Below are positions 45,126 to 54,558 of a DNA stretch of 64,000 bases, piece by piece (within the stretch, counting starts at the first letter, position 1; every line of letters starts with the position of its first letter). Source of the stretch: an uncultured Pelagibacteraceae bacterium. GTDB taxonomy: Bacteria; Pseudomonadota; Alphaproteobacteria; Pelagibacterales; Pelagibacteraceae. The position numbers and the translations under genes were made by a program. The notes beneath the pieces were generated by a model. That model was given only the letters and a program-made list of their open reading frames with translations, ran no database searches and was not told the DNA's origin. Location: positions 25,427-89,426 of the forward strand of contig CACDHV010000002.1 of the NCBI GenBank assembly GCA_902552755.1, read 5' to 3'.

Positions 45126-47153
45126 ATGAATTTAGATTATTTAACAAATCTTAATGAAAGTCAGGAAGAGGCGGTTCTACATTTAAACGGACCTCTTTTG
45201 ATCGTTGCTGGAGCAGGGTCTGGCAAAACTAGAGTTCTTACTTCACGTATTGCACATATTGTTAAAAAACATAAGGCTTTTCCTAATCAAGTCTTGGCAG
45301 TGACATTCACAAATAAAGCAGCAAAAGAAATGCAATTAAGGGTCTCTAAATTCTTAAGAAAAGAGGCAACAGGACTTCCTTGGTTAGGTACTTTTCACTC
45401 AATTAGTGCAAAAATATTAAGAAAACATGCGGAAGCAGCTGGGTTAAAATCAAATTTTTCAATTATTGATCAAGATGATCAGGTAAGATTAGTAAAAAAT
45501 ATCTGCAAATCTCAAAACATAGATACAAAAAAAATATCTCCAAAATATATTTTAGCAGTTATAGATAAATGGAAAAATAAAGGTTTTTACCCTGACGAAG
45601 TTGTACTCAAACGTAAAGACATATTGGAAAAAAGTTTTATTGAGATATATAAAATTTATCAACAAAAATTATTAGATTTAAATGCTGCTGATTTCAGTGA
45701 TCTAATACTTCACACTGTTAAAATTTTTGAAAGACATAGAGATATATCAAAAATGTATTCAAAAAAATTTAAATATATTTTAGTCGATGAATATCAAGAT
45801 ACAAACTTTATTCAAAGTGAATGGTTAAAATATTTAGCGGAACATAATCAAAATATTTGCTGTGTAGGAGATGATGATCAGTCAATATATAGTTGGAGAG
45901 GTGCAGAAATTAAAAATTTTCTTCAATTTGAAAGTGTTTATGAAAATACAAAAATAATAAGATTAGAAAAAAATTATAGATCCACTCAAAATATTTTAAA
46001 TGTAGCATCAAATATTATTGAAAATAACCGAAATAGAGTGGGAAAAAAACTTTTTACAGACCAAGAAGATGGTGAACTTGTGACTTTAAACTGTTTTAGA
46101 AATGTAAAAGATGAAGCAACTGAAATTGGTTCTAATATTGAAGATTTTAAAAATAAATTTTCATATAATGAAGTTGCAATTCTTGTAAGAGCTATTTTTC
46201 AAACCAGAGAATTTGAAGAAAGATTTTTAAAAATTGGTGTTCCATACAGAATTATTGGTGGTATTAAATTTTATGAAAGAGCTGAAGTAAAAGATTGTGT
46301 TGCCTACTTAAAAACAGTTTTTCAACCTCAGGATGACTTAGCATTTGAAAGAATTTTAAACGTCCCAAAAAGATCTATTGGGGATACTACTGTGAAAGCT
46401 ATTAATAATTTTGCAAAATTAAATAAATGCTCACTAGAAGTAGCCTCAAAACATTTAATCGAACAAAACAAAATTAAACCTAAAACAAAATTAGGTTTAA
46501 ATTCTCTTTTAAATCTTTTAGCTAAATGGAGAAATGACTTAAACGGAAAAATGAATCATAACAAGTTACTACAAACAATTCTTGATGAATCTGGATATAG
46601 TGAAATGTTAAAAAATAAGAAAGACTTAGAAAATGAAAATAGGTTAGAAAATATAAAAGAATTATTAAATGCGATGAAAGAATTTGATAATTTGGAGAGT
46701 TTTTTAGAACATGTTGCCCTTGCAACATCATTAGATCAGGATTGGCAAAGTGAAAAGGTAAATTTAATGACAATACACGCATCTAAGGGACTTGAATTTG
46801 ATGTGGTATTCTTGCCTGGTTGGGAGGAAGGTTTATTTCCTCATCAGAAAAGCATTGAGGAAAAAGGCGAAAGTGGATTAGAGGAAGAAAGAAGATTAGC
46901 CTACGTAGCAATTACAAGAGCAAAAAAACTTGCAAAAATATCATTTTCTATGAACAGGTTTTATCAAGGGGATTGGATTGACAGTATGGCTTCAAGGTTT
47001 GTGGATGAACTTCCGGATGAATATATTAAAAAAAATAATAATTTTATAGATGAAAAAGAAGAAGATTTTGAATTTAACCAAGATATAGATTTTGATAGTG
47101 ATAGCGAAATAAGAAGTCCAGGTTGGATACGTTATCAAAAGAAATTAAAATGA
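45126..47153 (+). CDS. uvrD: DNA helicase UvrD/PcrA (SF1A)
   Basis: A 3'-5' helicase for nucleotide excision and mismatch repair and for removal of stalled complexes. The 675 residues contain the Q-motif LNESQEEAV, Walker A IVAGAGSGKTRVLTSRIA, motif II VDEYQDTN, motif III VGDDDQSIYSWRGAE, motif IV LEKNYRST, and motifs V-VI MTIHASKGLEFDVVFLPGWEEG and EERRLAYVAITRAKK. The C-terminal tail is short. It overlaps the next gene in an ATGA arrangement. Confidence 0.95.
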   Translation: MNLDYLTNLNESQEEAVLHLNGPLLIVAGAGSGKTRVLTSRIAHIVKKHKAFPNQVLAVTFTNKAAKEMQLRVSKFLRKEATGLPWLGTFHSISAKILRKHAEAAGLKSNFSIIDQDDQVRLVKNICKSQNIDTKKISPKYILAVIDKWKNKGFYPDEVVLKRKDILEKSFIEIYKIYQQKLLDLNAADFSDLILHTVKIFERHRDISKMYSKKFKYILVDEYQDTNFIQSEWLKYLAEHNQNICCVGDDDQSIYSWRGAEIKNFLQFESVYENTKIIRLEKNYRSTQNILNVASNIIENNRNRVGKKLFTDQEDGELVTLNCFRNVKDEATEIGSNIEDFKNKFSYNEVAILVRAIFQTREFEERFLKIGVPYRIIGGIKFYERAEVKDCVAYLKTVFQPQDDLAFERILNVPKRSIGDTTVKAINNFAKLNKCSLEVASKHLIEQNKIKPKTKLGLNSLLNLLAKWRNDLNGKMNHNKLLQTILDESGYSEMLKNKKDLENENRLENIKELLNAMKEFDNLESFLEHVALATSLDQDWQSEKVNLMTIHASKGLEFDVVFLPGWEEGLFPHQKSIEEKGESGLEEERRLAYVAITRAKKLAKISFSMNRFYQGDWIDSMASRFVDELPDEYIKKNNNFIDEKEEDFEFNQDIDFDSDSEIRSPGWIRYQKKLK

Positions 47154-48829
47154 GTGATAAAATAAATAATATTATTTCATCAAATAATTTAGATGGATAT
47201 ATTTTGCCAAAAAATGATAATTATTTCACTGAGTATTCTAAAATAAATAATCTAAAATTAATTACAAATTTTTCTGGATCAGCAGGGTTTGCTATTTTTT
47301 TAAAAGATAAAAAATATTTATTTGTTGATGGAAGATATACTATTCAAGCAGAAAAAGAGGTTGGAAAAAAATTTGAAATTTGTGAAATTCCTTATGTGTG
47401 GCCTAAAGATATTTTGGAGAAAAAATTTAAAATTGGATTCGATCCAGATCTTTTTACTTGGGAAACTTTAAATAAATATTTTGGGTATAATTACAACTTA
47501 GTTCCTTTAAATTTTAAATTTAAAAGAAAAAGTAATACAAAAGTTAATTATCCATTTTTTAGTATCAAAACATCAACAGCAGGTGAAAGTGTAAATCAAA
47601 AAATAAATCGATTAATTGAAATAATGAAAAAAAAGAAAATTGATTATAATTTTATAAGCTCAGGTGAGAATATTTGCTGGCTTCTGAACATAAGGGGAAA
47701 AGATCTCCCAAATTCACCGATTGCAAATTGTAAAATGATATTGACGAAAGATAAAAAAATTTATTTTTTTTCAAGTCAAGATAAGATAAAAAAAATAAAA
47801 TTAAGTCATAAAAAATTAAAAATACAATTTTCAAAAGAAGACAATATTTTTAAATGCTTAATAAATCTTAAAAGTGGAAACTTTTGTATTGATGATAAAA
47901 CTTGTTCAGTATTTGAAGAAAGCTTAATCAGCTATAAATTTAAAATTGTCAGTAAAAAAGACCCTCTTTACAATTTAAAATCTTTAAAAAATAAAATTGA
48001 GATTAACAATATGGTTAATGCACATATAGAAGATGGAGTTGCTTTAACAAAATTTTTATATTGGATTAAAAATCTTAAAATAAATAACCTTACAGAGAAA
48101 AAAATTGAGAGGAAATTAGAGAGTTTTAGAAAAAGAAGCAAAAATTATTTATACCCAAGCTTTGATACAATAGCAGGATCTGGACCAAATGGAGCAATTA
48201 TACATTATAGATCTGATAAACTTTCTAACAGAAAGTTAAAGAATGATGATTTGCTATTACTTGATTCTGGCGGTCAATATAAATGGGGCACAACAGATGT
48301 AACAAGGACAATATGTTTTTCTAAAGTATCAAATAGAGTGAAGAATATATTCACAAGAGTTTTGAAAGGTCATATTGCTGTAGCCTTATCAAATATAAAA
48401 AAACTAAGAAATGGACATAATATTGATAAAATAGCAAGAAAAAGCCTTAATTCTATTGGTCTTGATTATCGTCATGGCACTGGTCACGGAGTTGGAGCAT
48501 TTCTTAATGTTCACGAAGGACCACAGGGAATATCAAAAAATAACTTTGTTAAATTAAAAGAAGGAATGGTTTTAAGCAATGAACCTGGTTTTTATAAAAA
48601 AAATGATTTTGGAATAAGAATTGAAAATTTAGTTTTTATCAAAAAAGTCAGATCTAAGCTTTTATTTGAAAATCTAACAATGGCACCAATTGATACAGAC
48701 TTGATCAATCTTAAAATGCTAAATAGAGAGGAAAAGAAATATTTATTCAAGTATCATTTTGATGTTTACAATAATATTTCACCATTTTTAAATAAAAATG
48801 AAAAAAAATGGTTAGCTAGCCTAATCTAG
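47150..48829 (+). CDS. Xaa-Pro aminopeptidase (M24B, APP1-like)
   Basis: The enzyme removes an N-terminal residue before proline. I start at the ATG at 47150, overlapping the uvrD stop by four bases; the protein is 559 residues, with two creatinase-like N-terminal domains and a C-terminal pita-bread domain. The dinuclear metal ligands are in LLLDSGGQYKWGTTDVTR (two Asp), GTGHGVGAFLNVHEGP (His), LSNEPGFY (Glu) and GIRIENLVF (Glu). This long three-domain form resembles eukaryotic APP1. It overlaps ligA by nine bases convergently. Confidence 0.92.
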   Translation: MSDKINNIISSNNLDGYILPKNDNYFTEYSKINNLKLITNFSGSAGFAIFLKDKKYLFVDGRYTIQAEKEVGKKFEICEIPYVWPKDILEKKFKIGFDPDLFTWETLNKYFGYNYNLVPLNFKFKRKSNTKVNYPFFSIKTSTAGESVNQKINRLIEIMKKKKIDYNFISSGENICWLLNIRGKDLPNSPIANCKMILTKDKKIYFFSSQDKIKKIKLSHKKLKIQFSKEDNIFKCLINLKSGNFCIDDKTCSVFEESLISYKFKIVSKKDPLYNLKSLKNKIEINNMVNAHIEDGVALTKFLYWIKNLKINNLTEKKIERKLESFRKRSKNYLYPSFDTIAGSGPNGAIIHYRSDKLSNRKLKNDDLLLLDSGGQYKWGTTDVTRTICFSKVSNRVKNIFTRVLKGHIAVALSNIKKLRNGHNIDKIARKSLNSIGLDYRHGTGHGVGAFLNVHEGPQGISKNNFVKLKEGMVLSNEPGFYKKNDFGIRIENLVFIKKVRSKLLFENLTMAPIDTDLINLKMLNREEKKYLFKYHFDVYNNISPFLNKNEKKWLASLI

Positions 48830-50833
48830 TAAATTTAACCAATCTTTTTGAGATAAAATTTTTATTCCCAATTCTTTAGCTTGTTGGACTTTTCGTGTAG
48901 TAGGCTTTTCACCTGTTATTAAATATTTTAATTTTTTATTAACAGAGCTTACAACAGATCCTGAATTTTCTTCTATCAAAGATTTTGCTTCAGCTCTACT
49001 CATATTTTCCAATTTTCCAGTAAACATAAATGTATTATTTAATAATTTGCCGTCTTTATTTACTTTTAGATCAGTAATATTTAATAGTGAAGATAACTTT
49101 TCAACTATTCTATAATTTGACTTATTTTCAAAAAATTTTTTTAAGGAGTAAATTTGAGTTTCTCCAATTCCATCTATATTTAAAAATTCATTTAATTTTT
49201 TATTTTTAACAAAATTTAAAAAAATTGTTATCGACTTTGTATATTCTGCTAAAAGCTTAGCATTTTCAATACCGATATGTCTAATACCTAAAGAATAAAG
49301 AAATCTATCCAAAGGAACGTTTCTTGATTGATCTATTGAATATTTTAAATTTGAAACTGAGAGATCTCCCCAGCCCTCTAAATCTGATATTTTATTATAA
49401 TCTAAATTATATATATCTTGTGGGAATCTAATTAAATTAAGATTCCAAAAATTTTCTACAACCTTTTTTCCAAGTCCATCAATATTAATGGCTTCTTTTG
49501 ATATGAAATGTTTAATTTTTTCAATTGCAATTTTTTCACAATCATAGCCTTCATTTGTACATCTTCTTACGGCATCATGTTTTTTTGTTGTTTTATTAAA
49601 TTCTTTTATTGTTTCTGAGCCGCAAGAAGGGCAATTATTAGGAAAAATAAATTTTTTTGATTTTTTAACTCTTTTTTTTAAATCTACTAAAATTACATGT
49701 GGTATTACATCGCCCGCTCTCTCTATTTTTACAGTATCACCTACTCTTATGTCTTTTCTATTTATTTCATCTTCATTATGTAGAGTTGCATTCGAGACTA
49801 CAACACCCCCGATGTTAACTGGTTTTATGCGCGCTACAGGAGTTAATGCACCTGTTCTTCCAACTTGGATATTTATATCCTCAATTTGAGAATATGCACT
49901 ATCAGCTGAAAATTTATGTGCTATAGCCCATCTTGGAGAACTAGCAGTAAAACCTAATCTTTTTTGAAGATCAAGACTGTTAATTTTATAAACTAGGCCG
50001 TCAACATCATATTCTAAATCAAATCTATCTTTTTCAAAATTTTTGTGAAAATTTTCTAAATCATTAATAGTTTTTAAAACTTTATTGTGCTCGCTTGTTT
50101 TAAATCCCCATTTTTTTAATGATTTTAAAAATTCTGATTGTTTCTTTATTATTTTGCTTTCAAAATAGCCGTAGGTGTAGGCTATAAAATTAAGTGGAAT
50201 TTTTTTAGTTTGTTCAGAATTTTTTTGTCTTAATGAGCCTGAAGCTGCATTTCTTGGATTGGCAAAATTATTTTTTAAACTACTAAAATCACTTTTTTTT
50301 ATAAATACCTCACCTCTAATATCAATATCTCTTGGAAAGTCTTTATAAGTTATTTTTTGAGGTATATCAGAAATAGTTTTTAAATTTTCAGTAATTACCT
50401 CTCCTATCATACCATCTCCTCGGGATGCTCCTAAAACTAACAACCCATCTTTGTATGTTAGAGAAGCAGATATACCATCTATTTTTGGCTCAACGCTGTA
50501 TTCAACGTCGATTTTTTTATTTAAATAATTAAAAATTCTTTTTTCAAAATTTTCTAAGTCTTCTAAATCAAAAGCATTTGATAAAGAGAGCATTTTGACT
50601 CTATGGCTAGATTTAATGAAATTTTTAGATGGGGCAAATCCTAATGAAGAAGATGGTGAGGCGTTACTTGTTAGATAAGAATGTTTTTTTTCTAGATTTA
50701 GTATTTCTCTTTTAATTTCATCATATTCCTTATCTGATATTTTGGGAGAGCTTTGATCAAAATAAAGCTCATTGTGTTTTCTTAATTCACGAATTTTTTT
50801 ATTATAATATTTTTTAATATCATTTTCTTTCAT
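48821..50833 (-). CDS. ligA: NAD-dependent DNA ligase LigA
   Basis: LigA seals nicks in replication and repair with NAD. The 670 residues have the complete order: NAD-binding domain Ia (YYNKKIRELRKHNELYF), adenylation with the lysine in VEPKIDGISASLTY, OB fold, a zinc finger (CPSCG...RRCTNEGYDC), helix-hairpin-helix repeats and a C-terminal BRCT domain (GKLENMSRAEAKSLIEENSG). It is the last gene of the leftward dcw-type run and follows bamD by five bases; recN, often found between these two, is absent. Confidence 0.97.
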   Translation of the reverse strand: MKENDIKKYYNKKIRELRKHNELYFDQSSPKISDKEYDEIKREILNLEKKHSYLTSNASPSSSLGFAPSKNFIKSSHRVKMLSLSNAFDLEDLENFEKRIFNYLNKKIDVEYSVEPKIDGISASLTYKDGLLVLGASRGDGMIGEVITENLKTISDIPQKITYKDFPRDIDIRGEVFIKKSDFSSLKNNFANPRNAASGSLRQKNSEQTKKIPLNFIAYTYGYFESKIIKKQSEFLKSLKKWGFKTSEHNKVLKTINDLENFHKNFEKDRFDLEYDVDGLVYKINSLDLQKRLGFTASSPRWAIAHKFSADSAYSQIEDINIQVGRTGALTPVARIKPVNIGGVVVSNATLHNEDEINRKDIRVGDTVKIERAGDVIPHVILVDLKKRVKKSKKFIFPNNCPSCGSETIKEFNKTTKKHDAVRRCTNEGYDCEKIAIEKIKHFISKEAINIDGLGKKVVENFWNLNLIRFPQDIYNLDYNKISDLEGWGDLSVSNLKYSIDQSRNVPLDRFLYSLGIRHIGIENAKLLAEYTKSITIFLNFVKNKKLNEFLNIDGIGETQIYSLKKFFENKSNYRIVEKLSSLLNITDLKVNKDGKLLNNTFMFTGKLENMSRAEAKSLIEENSGSVVSSVNKKLKYLITGEKPTTRKVQQAKELGIKILSQKDWLNLLD

Positions 50834-50838
50834 TTTTT

Positions 50839-51678
50839 TTAGTCAAATAATCCTTTAATTTTTTTAAGCAAAGAATTTTGTTTTTTAAGGTCTTTATTTA
50901 TTTCTTTTATTTCGTAATTTTTATCAAGAATTTTATAAGATCTTTCATACCATTCACTTGACTGATAATTATATCCAAGTAAAGCAGTATATTTCTTTGC
51001 TTCATCCAATAAACCTATTTTATAATTTAATTCAACTAGTCTATATAAAGCTTCTTCAACAAATATAGTTGTATCATACTCATTTACAATTTTTTTATAT
51101 CTATTCATTGCTGGTATCCATTTTTCTCTTTCTAAATAATAATTAGCAAGATATAGCTCCTTAGAAGCTAATATCTCCTCGATTAATTCAAGTTTAAACT
51201 TTGAGTCTTCTGCGAAATCAGTATTTGGAAATTCTTCAACCAATAAGATAAAATATTCTTTGGCTTTAATGATTTCACCTAAGTCTTTTTTCTCATCGAC
51301 TATAAGATTGTAATGACAAATCGCTAACAAATAATAAGCATAATCAGTGTTAGGATGGTTTTTGTATTTATCCAAAAATCTCTCAATTTCAATAATTGCG
51401 TCGGTAAAATACATTTGTGAATAGTAAGAATATGCCGCCATTAGAATTGATCTGGGAGCCCAGATGGATTGGGGATATAAAAGTTCAACTTCGTTAAATT
51501 TTTTAGCAGCAAAGAATACATCCCCATTATTAAATTCTTTTAATCCTTCTTTATAAGCATCAATCATTTGCATCTCCAAAACATTTTCTTTAATTAAAGA
51601 GACTTTTTCTTCTTTTTCAGCACAGGAAATTAAACTTAAGATAATAAATATACTTAAAAAAAAGTTATGAAATTTCAT
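50839..51678 (-). CDS. bamD: Outer membrane assembly lipoprotein BamD
   Basis: BamD is an essential part of the BAM machine that inserts beta-barrel proteins. A lipoprotein signal peptide with the lipobox LISCAEK puts the lipid-modified Cys near residue 19. The 279 residues hold about five TPR motifs, among them GLKEFNNGDVFFAAKKFNEV with LLYPQSIWAPRS and FLDKYKNHPNTDYAYYLLAIC. It lies between lpxC and ligA, as commonly in Alphaproteobacteria. Confidence 0.93.
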   Translation of the reverse strand: MKFHNFFLSIFIILSLISCAEKEEKVSLIKENVLEMQMIDAYKEGLKEFNNGDVFFAAKKFNEVELLYPQSIWAPRSILMAAYSYYSQMYFTDAIIEIERFLDKYKNHPNTDYAYYLLAICHYNLIVDEKKDLGEIIKAKEYFILLVEEFPNTDFAEDSKFKLELIEEILASKELYLANYYLEREKWIPAMNRYKKIVNEYDTTIFVEEALYRLVELNYKIGLLDEAKKYTALLGYNYQSSEWYERSYKILDKNYEIKEINKDLKKQNSLLKKIKGLFD

Positions 51679-51716
51679 TTATAAATTTTAGCAGAATATT
51701 TTTAAAATTCTAATTT

Positions 51717-52640
51717 TTAAGCAATAGATTTTAAATTATGACGATTATTTATTAATGAATGTGGTAAATTTTTACCTTTTATTTCAATTAAGGAATAATT
51801 TTTATTATCACTAAATACTTTTCTCAATAATTTATTAGTTAAACTGTGACCACCATGTCTACACTTAATAGAGCCTATTAATCTATAACCAACTAGATAA
51901 AGATCTCCCATGCAATCAAGAATTTTATGATTGACAAACTCATGTTTATTTCTCAAACCTTCTTCATTTAGCATCTTATTGCCTTTAACAACTATTGCAT
52001 TTTCTAAAGATCCACCTTTTCCTAAACCTTTTTTTTTTAATTTTTCAATATCTTCATATAAACAAAACGTTCTGGAGTTAAATATATCGTCTAGTTTATC
52101 TTCAAAGACATTTATTTTGTTCTTTTGATTATTTATTAACTTATTTTCATAATTAATCTCAAATTCAATTTCTAAACTTGCATTAGATTTTTCAACAGAA
52201 ATGAATTTTTGATCCTCTTCTATTTGAACAGTATTATTTATTTTAATCAATTTTATTGGGATATCACTATTCTTTAACCCAGTTTCTTTTATAACTTTAA
52301 CAAAATTTATTGCAGATCCATCAAGTATAGGAACTTCCTGTGAGTCTAGCTCTACAATTGCATTATCAATACCTAAACCTAAAAAGGCAGCCATTAGATG
52401 CTCTATTGTCGAAACTTTTACCCCATATTGATTTGATATAGTTGTACAAAGAGTTGCTTCAGAAACATTTTCAAAATTTGGAATAACTATGTTGTTATTC
52501 TTAAGATCAACTCTTTTAAAAATTATTCCAGAATTAGGAGATGCGGGTAAAATATTAAGGCTTACTTTTTTTCCAGTGTGAATCCCGACACCATTTAATG
52601 ATATTTTATTAGATACAGTTGATTGAGAAAGTAAGGACAT
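51717..52640 (-). CDS. lpxC: UDP-3-O-acyl-N-acetylglucosamine deacetylase LpxC
   Basis: LpxC is the committed step of lipid A synthesis, a zinc amidase in the cytoplasm. The 307 residues include SKISLNGVGIHTGKKV-type opening (NKISLNGVGIHTGKKVSLNI in parts), the zinc His in VSTIEHLMAAFLGLGID, and HEFVNHKILDCMGDLYL with the HxxxD zinc ligands and general base, then GHSLTN near the end. It directly follows ftsA on the same strand, where ftsZ is usual, and its start codon abuts an 11-bp inverted repeat. Confidence 0.96.
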   Translation of the reverse strand: MSLLSQSTVSNKISLNGVGIHTGKKVSLNILPASPNSGIIFKRVDLKNNNIVIPNFENVSEATLCTTISNQYGVKVSTIEHLMAAFLGLGIDNAIVELDSQEVPILDGSAINFVKVIKETGLKNSDIPIKLIKINNTVQIEEDQKFISVEKSNASLEIEFEINYENKLINNQKNKINVFEDKLDDIFNSRTFCLYEDIEKLKKKGLGKGGSLENAIVVKGNKMLNEEGLRNKHEFVNHKILDCMGDLYLVGYRLIGSIKCRHGGHSLTNKLLRKVFSDNKNYSLIEIKGKNLPHSLINNRHNLKSIA

Positions 52641-52641
52641 C

Positions 52642-52684
52642 TACTTGAATATACAAAAACAAGACCAAGTTTAATATTCAAGTA
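52642..52684. promoter_or_regulatory. 11-bp inverted repeat at the lpxC start
   Basis: TACTTGAATAT (52642-52652) is matched inverted by ATATTCAAGTA (52674-52684), 11 perfect pairs with a 21-base loop. On the lpxC message the second arm ends one base before the ATG, so folding would hide the translation start. No U-tract follows, so it is not an ordinary terminator. It could be a leader hairpin or an operator. Confidence 0.5.
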
Positions 52685-52703
52685 ATGTTACAAGAAAATA
52701 CGA

Positions 52704-53870
52704 TTATTTAGAAAATAGATTAAAAAACTTCTCAAAAAAGCCTATTTTTTTTGACTTTTTTTTATTATTTGTGAGGAATCTTTCATTACTTCTATGGTAA
52801 TTTATGCCTGCATTACAAATCATAGTGTCACTTTCATCAAAAAAAAGTAATTCTGAAAAAGACTTTTTTAAATTTAAACTATTGTAATTTCGTAGCAGCT
52901 TTGATCCACTTCCAATAAAAATTATTTTTGGTTTTTCAATAGAATTGAGTTGTTTAAAATAAATATTTTGTGTAACCGACATATCAATAATTTCATTTAC
53001 TCTTGCATCAATAACTTTTTTTAATAGATCAATTGGAATATTTTTTTCTGTTCTTTCACTATATAAGTTAAAATCATTGACAGAATTTTTAGTAAATGTA
53101 ATTTCATTTTCATTTTTATTAAATTTTATTTTTAAACTCTCAGAGTAATTAATATCTAATTTTAAAACTTTTGAAATATCCTTAGTTATATTGTTTCCAC
53201 CAATAGGTACAGATTTTATAAATTGAAATTTATTACTATTAAAAAATAAAGCACTTGTTCTTTCGTAACCAATATCTAAAAATATAAAATTTTTTTGGGT
53301 ATTTATATTTTTTTTATAAAAAATTGATTTAGTATAACTTGAGCAGTATATATTTAAGATATTCAAATTATTTTCTTTAAATTTTTTTGATAAATTACTT
53401 ATTAGAGATTTTTTTAAACAAATAAACTTTAACTCTAATATTAAAGATTTTACTTTTATATCATCAAATATATTTTCTAATTTTATACTATCATCTGCAA
53501 TCATTTTATTTATAACAATATGTACGACTTGATCTCTAAAATTATTTTCTGAAATAATAAAATTTGCTTCCTCAACTAATCTTTTATAATACTTTGAAAT
53601 TAAAGTTGGTTGATCAAAATATTTTTTTATTGAAAGTTCTAAAAAATTATATTCTGAAGAATCATATAATACATTTACATCAATCAAGTGTGTTGATAAT
53701 TTTTTTTCTGCGTCTCTTATCAACTTGTCTAATGATTTATCTAAATTTTCATTTTCTGATTCTTCAACAATTTTAATATTAGAAGAATAAATTATTTCTG
53801 ATGATTGATTAAATACTCCTAATCTTAAATTTTTAGATCCAAAATCTATTACTGTATCTAAATTATTCAT
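52704..53870 (-). CDS. ftsA: Cell division protein FtsA
   Basis: FtsA is the actin-like membrane anchor for FtsZ. The 388 residues are diverged but show the phosphate-1 loop TVIDFGSKNLRLGVF, phosphate-2 FIFLDIGYERTSALFF, KSVPIGGNNITKDIS and the adenosine motif IIFIGSGSKLLRNY. The C-terminus IGFFEKFFNLFSK is a good amphipathic membrane-targeting helix. It overlaps ftsQ by eight bases. The next gene is lpxC; ftsZ is not in the window. Confidence 0.9.
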   Translation of the reverse strand: MNNLDTVIDFGSKNLRLGVFNQSSEIIYSSNIKIVEESENENLDKSLDKLIRDAEKKLSTHLIDVNVLYDSSEYNFLELSIKKYFDQPTLISKYYKRLVEEANFIISENNFRDQVVHIVINKMIADDSIKLENIFDDIKVKSLILELKFICLKKSLISNLSKKFKENNLNILNIYCSSYTKSIFYKKNINTQKNFIFLDIGYERTSALFFNSNKFQFIKSVPIGGNNITKDISKVLKLDINYSESLKIKFNKNENEITFTKNSVNDFNLYSERTEKNIPIDLLKKVIDARVNEIIDMSVTQNIYFKQLNSIEKPKIIFIGSGSKLLRNYNSLNLKKSFSELLFFDESDTMICNAGINYHRSNERFLTNNKKKSKKIGFFEKFFNLFSK

Positions 53871-54558
53871 TTTTGTTTGTCATTATAATTTGATCAGTAA
53901 CTCTTAGATCAATAATTTTCGTATTTGTTAAATTTTCATTATCTAATAATTTTTTATAAATTTTTATTGAGTCTATCTTATTATTAGAAGGTAACTTAAG
54001 AGTAAGCCCATTAGAAAATACCAAATCCCATCTTCTATTTTTAAAATAATAATAGTATTCTATTTTATTAATTTCTAACATTTGGTTATTTAAAGTATCA
54101 TATAAATTTAAAAATTCTTTTAATTCAAATTCCCCAAATACTGTTGGGGTTTTGTATTTTTCAAAAATTTGATTATAATTTATAAATTCTCCATTTTTAC
54201 CAATATAAAATTCTTCTCCATTTATAATTGTCTTTCCAATAATAGATGTTTTCGATAAATTTATGTTTATTGAAGAAGGCAAAATTTTCTTAACATTTAT
54301 ACTTTCTAAAAATTTAAATTTAGTTAATTTTTCTAAAACTTTATCTTCTTTTATTTTAAAAATATTTATATTTTTTAACTTACTTAATTGTTCTTCAATA
54401 TTTTTTTTTTCTTTATAAGATACCCCATTGATATTTATAGTCTTTAAACCAAAAATATCTTGATAATTTTCTAAAAATCTAAAATTAAATATTGAACTTA
54501 GAAAAATTAGAAAAAATAAATAAAGATATAGTTTATATTTACTTATTGATGGAAGCAT
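53863..54558 (-). CDS. ftsQ: Cell division protein FtsQ
   Basis: FtsQ is a bitopic divisome protein that recruits FtsB and FtsL. The 231 residues have one membrane helix (about residues 9-30) and then a POTRA domain (TININGVSYKEKKNIEEQL, then NINIFKIKEDKVLEKL) and the beta domain with GEEFYIGKNGEFINY and WDLVFSNGLTLKLP. The start overlaps ddl by 20 bases. Sequence conservation is low, as usual for FtsQ, but position and fold agree. Confidence 0.9.
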   Translation of the reverse strand: MLPSISKYKLYLYLFFLIFLSSIFNFRFLENYQDIFGLKTININGVSYKEKKNIEEQLSKLKNINIFKIKEDKVLEKLTKFKFLESINVKKILPSSININLSKTSIIGKTIINGEEFYIGKNGEFINYNQIFEKYKTPTVFGEFELKEFLNLYDTLNNQMLEINKIEYYYYFKNRRWDLVFSNGLTLKLPSNNKIDSIKIYKKLLDNENLTNTKIIDLRVTDQIIMTNKNE

